Below, piece by piece: positions 1 through 4,010 of a stretch of DNA of 5,097 nucleotides; the first letter of the stretch is position 1; each line of letters starts with the position of its first letter. This DNA is from CAZFAT01 sp964517075 (lineage in GTDB: Bacteria; Acidobacteriota; Vicinamibacteria; Vicinamibacterales; SCN-69-37): contig CAZFAT010000113.1 in assembly GCA_964517075.1 (NCBI GenBank), forward strand, positions 1 to 5,097, in the 5' to 3' direction. The notes under the pieces are model-generated. The model saw nothing but the letters and a program-made list of their open reading frames with translations. It had not been told where the DNA came from and searched no databases. Made by a program: the position numbers and the translations under genes.

Positions 1-84
1 ATCACTGAGCGAGGACTCGGCGAGCTCATCCTGGCCCCGGGCGAGCAGCTCCCGCGCGCGCTGGATGTATTCGAGGGTCTTCAT
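1..84 (-). CDS. Unrecognised protein, N-terminal 28 residues only (runs off left edge)
   Basis: An open frame on the minus strand starts at the ATG at 84-82 and stays open to the left edge. It encodes 28 residues beginning MKTLEYIQRARELLARG, which look like the start of an amphipathic helix rich in Arg, Glu and Leu. There is no signal peptide, so a cytosolic protein is likely. Third codon positions are almost all G or C (24 of 28), as in the sure genes here. A purine-rich GGTAGGGAT lies just upstream of the ATG and could serve as ribosome binding site. The frame is closed upstream by a TGA at 117-115, and this ATG is the first start after it. I cannot assign a family from so short a piece. 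Confidence 0.45.
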   Translation of the reverse strand, partial: MKTLEYIQRARELLARGQDELAESSLSD

Positions 85-98
85 GGTATCCCTACCCC

Positions 99-190
99 AT
101 GGACGAGTCGCGCCTCATCGAGCTGGAACTCCGGTACATGCAGCAGGCGGATCTCCTGCAGCAGCACGGCGCCGGCCCGCCTCATTCTAG
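99..190 (+). pseudogene. slyX: Probable slyX remnant (internal deletion plus a 1-base loss near the end)
   Basis: The ATG at 99 opens a stretch reading DESRLIELELRYMQQADLLQQ, with strongly coding third positions. It resembles the start of SlyX family proteins, small coiled-coil proteins of about 70 residues with a pattern like RL-x-LE-x-R-(Y/L)-x-x-QE-x-x-x-x-x-L. The expected middle of the coiled coil is absent. After a short HGAG the frame reads GPPH, followed by the two bases TC and then TAG (188-190). SlyX proteins commonly end in PPHY. Restoring one base after CAT would give PPH-Tyr/Phe-stop. The piece therefore looks like the two ends of slyX joined by a deletion. No Shine-Dalgarno site precedes the ATG, and the divergent start at 84 is only 14 bp away. 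Without the lost base the frame runs on into the esterase gene, so the fused reading is probably not used. The family assignment rests on memory of the family pattern, not on a search. Confidence 0.4.
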
Positions 191-219
191 AGCCGGATGC
201 CGCGGCCGGCTCGATCATT
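190..219 (+). terminator. Possible intrinsic terminator after the slyX remnant
   Basis: GAGCCGG (190-196) and CCGGCTC (206-212) form a perfect 7-bp inverted repeat with a 9-nt loop. It lies directly on the TAG that would end slyX and is followed by a short weak T stretch (GATCATTT). The position fits a terminator of the remnant gene. The T tract is poor and hairpins are frequent at this GC content, so this is tentative. Confidence 0.3.
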
Positions 220-263
220 TCGGTCGACAGGACGACCCGACCTCGGCGAGACTTACGCGCATC

Positions 264-1277
264 ATGCGCAGCAGATGGCTGACCGGCTCAGCGGTGTGCC
301 TGGGATGTGCTCTGACCTTGCTGGCGGTGCGGAACGCCCCCGTGGCCGCACAGTCGGACCAGCCCGCGGCGGCCGCGGCGCGCAAGCCCGGCGACTATCC
401 ACTCGGGCCCAATTCGCTGCCGCAACCGGGTGTGCCGGCGGGCCGGCTCGAGGGACCGTTCCTTTTCCGCAGCCAGCACATCCCGAACACGGTCCGCCAG
501 TACTGGATTTTCGTGCCGGTGCAGTACAAGGCCGGCGTGGCCGCCAATGTGCTCGTGTTCCAGGACGGCCAGCGCGCCACCAATCCCAAGGGCGTGCTGC
601 GCGTGCCGCAGGTCCTCGACAACCTGATCCACAAGAAGGAGATCCCGGTCACGATTGGCATCTTCATCACGCCGGGCCAGCGGGGCGATGTGTACCCCGA
701 TACGCTGGGCACGGGCAATCCGAACAATCGCGCCGCCGAGTACGACGCGCTGAGCGACGCCTACACGCGGTTTCTCGTCGAGGAGCTGCTTCCGGAGGTG
801 GGAGCGAAGTACACGCTCGCGAGCGAGCCGGTGCGGCGGGCCATCGGCGGCGCGAGCAGCGGCGCCATCTGCGCCTTCACCGTCGCGTGGCATCGGCCCG
901 ATCAGTTCAGCAACGTGATCAGCCTGATTGGCAGCTACACATCCATTGGCTATCGCCCAGCGAGGGATGGCCAGCCGATGGTGCCCGGCGGCGACCTCTA
1001 TCCCACGCTGATCCGCAAGAACCCGATCAAGCCGATTCGCATCTTCCTGCAGGACGGTTCGAACGACCTCGACAACGCGCATGGCAACTGGTTCCTGGCG
1101 AACCAGCAGATGCTCGCGGCGCTCGTGTACGCGAACGCGACGGCCGATCTCAAGAAGGCGCCCGGTCCGCGCTATGACGTGAAGCACGAGTGGGGCGACG
1201 GCGCCCACTCCGACGCGCATGGCGGCGCCCTCCTACCCGACATCCTGCGCTGGATCTGGCGCGACCAGCCGACGTAA
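264..1277 (+). CDS. Exported Fes-like esterase (alpha/beta hydrolase, esterase family PF00756 type)
   Basis: This encodes a 337-residue secreted serine esterase of the enterochelin-esterase-like family (D-type esterase fold). I place the start at ATG 264 because it opens a typical signal peptide: MRSRW, a hydrophobic run LTGSAVCLGCALTLLAV, then APVAA before QSD, a likely signal peptidase I site near residue 29. The in-frame ATG at 99 would bury this signal behind 55 unrelated residues belonging to the slyX-like remnant. The catalytic domain covers roughly residues 55-335. It shows the strand VLVFQDGQ (96-103), the nucleophile elbow GASSG with Ser198 at the centre, a late acidic loop DGSNDLDN (Asp264 or Asp268 as the acid) and GDGAHSDAHGG, where His315 or His319 should be the catalytic base. 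The protein ends DILRWIWRDQPT. Enterochelin esterases hydrolyse siderophore esters, but secreted relatives in soil bacteria act on varied acyl or carbohydrate esters, and the substrate cannot be read from sequence. No separate Fes N-terminal domain and no carbohydrate-binding module is visible. No strong ribosome binding site precedes 264 (only GGCGAG about 13 nt away). The gene stands alone and converges on gltA. Confidence 0.85.
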   Translation: MRSRWLTGSAVCLGCALTLLAVRNAPVAAQSDQPAAAAARKPGDYPLGPNSLPQPGVPAGRLEGPFLFRSQHIPNTVRQYWIFVPVQYKAGVAANVLVFQDGQRATNPKGVLRVPQVLDNLIHKKEIPVTIGIFITPGQRGDVYPDTLGTGNPNNRAAEYDALSDAYTRFLVEELLPEVGAKYTLASEPVRRAIGGASSGAICAFTVAWHRPDQFSNVISLIGSYTSIGYRPARDGQPMVPGGDLYPTLIRKNPIKPIRIFLQDGSNDLDNAHGNWFLANQQMLAALVYANATADLKKAPGPRYDVKHEWGDGAHSDAHGGALLPDILRWIWRDQPT

Positions 1278-1281
1278 CGCC

Positions 1282-1310
1282 GCCTACCGCCGCTCCGCTG
1301 GCACGTAGGC
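1282..1310. terminator. Weak inverted repeat at the esterase/gltA convergence
   Basis: GCCTAC (1282-1287) and GTAGGC (1305-1310) are a perfect 6-bp inverted repeat with a 17-nt loop, lying over the gltA stop codon. With only 6 bp between the two stop codons, any shared terminator must overlap coding sequence, and this is the only candidate I see. There is no T tract on either side, so it is not a classical intrinsic terminator. Confidence 0.15.
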
Positions 1311-2585
1311 CCGCTGCGTCGCGCCGGTGTAGATCTGCCGCGGCCGCGCGATGCGGTTGTCCGGATCGTTACGTCCCTCGAGCCACTGCGCGATCCAGCC
1401 CGGCATGCGCCCGATGGCGAACATGACGGTGAACATGTTCGCGGGGATGCCGAGCGCCCGATAGATGATGCCCGAGTAGAAATCCACGTTCGGATAGAGC
1501 TTGTGGCTGATGAAGTACTCGTCGTGGAGCGCGATCTGTTCGAGCTTCATCGCAATCTCGAGCTGACGACTGTGCACGCCGAGCCGCTGCAGCACGGCCT
1601 CGCACGACTGCTTCAGAATCGCGGCCCGCGGATCGTAGTTCTTGTAGACCCGATGGCCAAAGCCCATGAGCCGGCTGTTCTGCGTCTTGTCCTTGGCGGC
1701 GTCGACGAACTTCTGCACGTCGCCGCCCTCGGCCTCGATGCGCTCGAGCATCTCGATGACCTGCTGGTTGGCGCCGCCGTGCAGCGGCCCCCAGAGCGCC
1801 CCAATCCCCGCCGAAATGCTCGCGAACAGGTTCGCCCGCGAGCTGCCCACCACGCGCACGGTGCTCGTCGAGCAGTTCTGCTCGTGATCGGCGTGGAGGA
1901 TGAGCAGCAGATCCATCGCGCGGGAGATGACGGGATCCGGATCGAACTCGTCGCACGGGGTCGCGAACATCATGTGCAGCAGGTTCGCCGAGTAGGCCAA
2001 CTGGTTGCGCGGGTACATCAGCGGCTGGCCGATCGAGTGCTTGTAGGAGTAGGCCGCAATCGTCGGCATCTTGGCGATCAGCCGGACGACCGTGTCGTTG
2101 AGCGTGGCGTCGACGTCGTCGGCGCCCTGGTAGAACGTGGCCAGCGCCGCGACGGCTGCGGCACAGACCGGCATCGGGTGCGCGTCCTTCGGCAGCGAGT
2201 CGAAGAAGCGGCGGAAGTTCTCGTGCAGCAGCGTGTGATGGGTCACGTTGCCGGAAAACCTCTCCAGCTCGCCGGACGTCGGCAGCTCCCCGTAGAGCAG
2301 CAGCCACGCCACCTCGAGGAAGGTGCTGTGTTCGGCCAGATCGGCGATGTCGTACCCGCGGTAGCGCAGGATGCCGCGCTCGCCGTCGATGAACGTAATC
2401 GCGCTGCGGCACGCGCCCGTGTTGCCGAATCCGGGATCGAGCGTGATGAGCCCAGTGCCGGCGCGCAGCTTCTGAATGTCGATGGCCGTCTCGCCTTCGC
2501 TGCCGGTCACGAGCGGCAGGGCGATCGGCTTTCCGTTGTAGGTCAGGGTGGCGGTGGTGTCAGCCACCGGCGAAGTCTGGCTCAT
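1284..2585 (-). CDS. gltA: Citrate synthase, type II (GltA)
   Basis: This encodes a 433-residue citrate synthase, which condenses acetyl-CoA and oxaloacetate to citrate at the entry of the TCA cycle in the cytosol. Start and length match the hexameric type II enzymes of Gram-negative bacteria (E. coli GltA is 427 residues). The small beta-rich N-terminal domain typical of this type (about residues 10-75) is present. Catalytic residues are intact: His269 in WGPLHGGAN, His311 in GFGHRVYKNYDPR and Asp368 in YPNVDFYSGI, matching E. coli His264, His305 and Asp362. Substrate-binding motifs are also present: LHADHEQN (230-237), Arg320, Arg393 in IGRMPGW and Arg414 in ARPRQIYTG. The segment MMFATPC (205-211) ends in Cys211, at the place of E. 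coli Cys206 in the NADH allosteric region, so NADH inhibition is possible but not shown. The ATG at 2585 is chosen because GGAGG sits 7 nt upstream and the family N-terminus begins there. The frame remains open far upstream, but that extension looks nothing like citrate synthase. No TCA-cycle neighbour is visible. Confidence 0.98.
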   Translation of the reverse strand: MSQTSPVADTTATLTYNGKPIALPLVTGSEGETAIDIQKLRAGTGLITLDPGFGNTGACRSAITFIDGERGILRYRGYDIADLAEHSTFLEVAWLLLYGELPTSGELERFSGNVTHHTLLHENFRRFFDSLPKDAHPMPVCAAAVAALATFYQGADDVDATLNDTVVRLIAKMPTIAAYSYKHSIGQPLMYPRNQLAYSANLLHMMFATPCDEFDPDPVISRAMDLLLILHADHEQNCSTSTVRVVGSSRANLFASISAGIGALWGPLHGGANQQVIEMLERIEAEGGDVQKFVDAAKDKTQNSRLMGFGHRVYKNYDPRAAILKQSCEAVLQRLGVHSRQLEIAMKLEQIALHDEYFISHKLYPNVDFYSGIIYRALGIPANMFTVMFAIGRMPGWIAQWLEGRNDPDNRIARPRQIYTGATQRAYVPAERR

Positions 2586-2592
2586 GGGAAAT

Positions 2593-2597
2593 CCTCC
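2593..2597 (-). promoter_or_regulatory. Shine-Dalgarno site of gltA
   Basis: The minus strand reads GGAGG, then 7 nt (ATTTCCC), then ATG. The near-ideal site and spacing fix the gltA start at 2585 and rule out the much longer upstream open frame. Confidence 0.85.
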
Positions 2598-2616
2598 GAA
2601 CGCGAACGCGCGGTCA

Positions 2617-2622
2617 AGTGTA
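2617..2622 (-). promoter_or_regulatory. Weak -10-like box upstream of gltA
   Basis: The minus strand reads TACACT, matching 4 of 6 bases of TATAAT, and would place a transcript start about 25 nt before the gltA ATG. No convincing -35 box lies at the right distance. A nearby TTGACC (2612-2617) is placed too far downstream to be its -35. This is only a candidate. Confidence 0.15.
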
Positions 2623-2855
2623 GCGAAGCAAGAGCGATGCCGCTGGCGGGTGACGCGGGCGCCTCCGAGTCCTCGCGGCGAGACCGCCCGGACCCCTCGC
2701 CCGCGTGCGATCCCGGAAAAACGCGCGCACCCTGTCGAAAATCTCCCGCTCCCCGCTGGTGCGCACGACCGTGTGGCCGTCAGCCACCTTCCGGCCAGGC
2801 GGCACGACGGCAGCGTCGTTGCAGGGGATCGTCGCGGCGCCGCCACTCTGTTGCC

Positions 2856-2861
2856 AGGAGG
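2856..2861 (+). promoter_or_regulatory. Shine-Dalgarno site of the barrel-protein gene
   Basis: A perfect AGGAGG is followed by 6 nt (CCTCTC) and then GTG at 2868. It decides in favour of the GTG start, which no ATG in a suitable place could replace, and it directly precedes a signal peptide. Confidence 0.85.
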
Positions 2862-2867
2862 CCTCTC

Positions 2868-3593
2868 GTGCGAATCATCTTCTTTACCATAGCCTGTGTG
2901 ACGAGCCTGGCACTTCCGATCGCCGTGACGGCCCAAACCACCTTCGGGACGACACTCACCGGCCGCGCGAGCGTCCTGGCGGCCGATCCGGCCCCCAGCG
3001 CCGCCCTTGGTGCCGGCCTCAGCCGCGATCTCACCGAGCGGGTCGCCGTCGAGGGCGAGCTGGTGTTCTTCACGCGCGGCCGCTGGTCCAGCGCGCTGAC
3101 GGCAACCGGCGCCGTCCGCATCGTTGTCGGACCGTACGGCTGGTCCGATACGTCGGTGCCGTTCGTGGTGGCGGGCGTCGGCATTCAACGGGCCACCGTC
3201 CGGCTGGCCGACCCGCGCCTGCTGGGCGCGATCGCCGAAACACCTTGGCAACCAGGCGATGTGCTCTGCGCAGACCGCGGCACGGGACCTGGCGCCGGAC
3301 CCGGTTCTGGACTCGGCGACGGCCCCTGCACCGCGGCGCCGACCGGGCACTGGGGTGTTGGCGAGCTGCCAGAGTTCTACGCCCGGCGACTGGGACCGCT
3401 CGTCGTGCCGGCCGATCGTGCGTGGCCCGATCGCTCGTTCGTCGATCCGGCGGTGACCGTCGGCGCGGGCCTCCATTTCCACGTCGGGCTGCACTTGGTG
3501 CTGCAGCCCGAAGTCCGCACGTGGACGGTGATCGCCGGCGGCCGCACCCGAACGTCGGCCATTCTGGGGATGGTCGCGGGCTACAGCTTCTAG
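2868..3593 (+). CDS. Exported, probable outer-membrane beta-barrel protein, family unknown
   Basis: This encodes a 241-residue protein I do not recognise as a named family. The GTG start follows an ideal AGGAGG. Residues 1-23 are a signal peptide: MRIIFF, a hydrophobic core, then AVTAQ, with cleavage probable around residue 22-23. The mature part alternates short strand-like stretches with turns (for example VAVEGELVFF, GAVRIVVGPYGW, PFVVAGVGIQ, VTVGAGLHFHVGLHLVLQPE, AILGMVAGYSF). It ends in Phe after a Tyr, as expected for a BAM-inserted outer-membrane barrel. The pattern resembles small 8-stranded barrels of the OmpA/OmpX or porin-like superfamily. An unusual loop lies at residues 134-154: Cys134, a Gly/Pro-rich run (138-153), then Cys154. 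The two cysteines could form a disulphide closing an extracellular loop. The gene is alone, divergent from gltA and convergent with the cytochrome c gene. A periplasmic beta-rich protein is the alternative. That the frame is a real gene is fairly sure; the barrel call is inference. Confidence 0.65.
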   Translation: MRIIFFTIACVTSLALPIAVTAQTTFGTTLTGRASVLAADPAPSAALGAGLSRDLTERVAVEGELVFFTRGRWSSALTATGAVRIVVGPYGWSDTSVPFVVAGVGIQRATVRLADPRLLGAIAETPWQPGDVLCADRGTGPGAGPGSGLGDGPCTAAPTGHWGVGELPEFYARRLGPLVVPADRAWPDRSFVDPAVTVGAGLHFHVGLHLVLQPEVRTWTVIAGGRTRTSAILGMVAGYSF

Positions 3594-3649
3594 CTGTCTG
3601 CTATCTCCGATTGGCTATTTGTTACTTGTCCACTTGCTATCAGTTATTG
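3593..3649. repeat. Degenerate 7-bp tandem repeat block, AT-rich
   Basis: Eight consecutive units can be read from 3593: GCTGTCT, GCTATCT, CCGATTG, GCTATTT, GTTACTT, GTCCACTT (8 bp), GCTATCA and GTTATTG, with a rough consensus GYTAYYK. A longer echo is visible as TGCTATCTCCGATTGGC (3599-3615) against TGCTATCAGTTATTGGC (3635-3651), 13 of 17 bases identical and 36 bp apart. The block is far richer in A+T than everything around it and exactly fills the gap between two convergent genes, sharing one base with the barrel gene's TAG stop. No hairpin with a T tract is present. It resembles short heptameric tandem repeats known from some bacterial intergenic regions. Its role is unknown. Confidence 0.6.
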
Positions 3650-3652
3650 GCC

Positions 3653-4009
3653 TCACCGATTGTCGGGCGATTCGACAGGCGGTGCCGTCATGAGGAACTC
3701 GAGTACCGCGCGATCCTCCGCGTCCGACGTCGCGCCGTGGTGCGTGAGCAGCGCCGCCCAGGCCTGCCGTGTCGCGGCGGGATCGCGAGCATCGCCGAGC
3801 ACGGTCGTCAGGCTCTCGACCGTGTGACAACCGGCGCAATGGCGTGCGAAGAGCGCCGCGCCGGGACCCGGCTGAGCGACCTCGACCGGCACCGGCGCCC
3901 GCTCGGGTTCGGCCGCCGGCGTGACGAGCCACGCGAACGTCGCGGCCGCGGCCAGCATCAGGACGGCCGGGACCGCGTATGCGAGAGTCGCCGCCTGTCG
4001 TCCGGTCAT
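3653..4009 (-). CDS. Membrane-anchored monohaem cytochrome c
   Basis: This encodes a 118-residue c-type cytochrome, an electron carrier held on the periplasmic face of the inner membrane. A single hydrophobic helix (about residues 8-29, YAVPAVLMLAAAATFAWLV) has no clear cleavage site after it, so it probably acts as a membrane anchor. A Pro/Ala-rich linker (31-50) leads to the haem domain. The haem site is Cys58-Ala-Gly-Cys61-His62, with His62 as proximal ligand. The likely distal ligand is Met107 in EFLMTAPP, following a typical C-terminal helix (AEDRAVLEFL). The domain is short, about 70 residues. The ATG at 4009 is chosen because it begins the anchor and lies one base after the TGA of the flavocytochrome gene (TGACATG), which suggests translational coupling. 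A GTG start at 4042 would overlap the upstream gene and add 11 unhelpful residues. The pairing suggests it accepts electrons from, or delivers them to, the upstream reductase. The partner beyond that is unknown. Confidence 0.87.
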   Translation of the reverse strand: MTGRQAATLAYAVPAVLMLAAAATFAWLVTPAAEPERAPVPVEVAQPGPGAALFARHCAGCHTVESLTTVLGDARDPAATRQAWAALLTHHGATSDAEDRAVLEFLMTAPPVESPDNR

Positions 4010-4010
4010 G

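Larger units (their letters stand above)
2586..2867. other. Divergent spacer between gltA and the barrel-protein gene
   Basis: This 282-bp spacer must carry the promoters of both divergent genes, but no clean sigma70-type pair stands out. I see two short hairpins: ACGACG/CGTCGT (2804-2809 and 2814-2819, 4-nt loop) and TGGCCG/CGGCCA (2774-2779 and 2792-2797). Either could be an operator, or simply chance at this GC content. One minus-strand frame over about 2690-2810 has codon use like a gene, but it lacks an ATG and a ribosome binding site, and its downstream part looks random. I do not call a gene here. Confidence 0.4.

Noticed and set aside
264..330. A lipoprotein signal in the esterase (Cys after LG in VCLGC).
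   Set aside because: The residues before the cysteine do not fit the usual lipobox, and a better signal peptidase I site follows at APVAA-QSD.
2586..3494. An N-terminal extension of about 300 residues on citrate synthase.
   Set aside because: GGAGG and the family N-terminus fix the start at 2585. The extension runs antisense through the barrel gene and resembles no known domain.
1503..3593. A continuous plus-strand open frame of nearly 700 codons antisense to gltA, running into the barrel-protein gene.
   Set aside because: The gltA protein on the other strand is certain and complete. The antisense opening is a by-product of GC-rich codon use, and the real plus-strand gene begins at the GTG at 2868 behind AGGAGG.
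3594..3652. The AT-rich gap as a CRISPR array or intrinsic terminator.
   Set aside because: The units are 7 bp without spacers, and no stem followed by a T tract is present on either strand.
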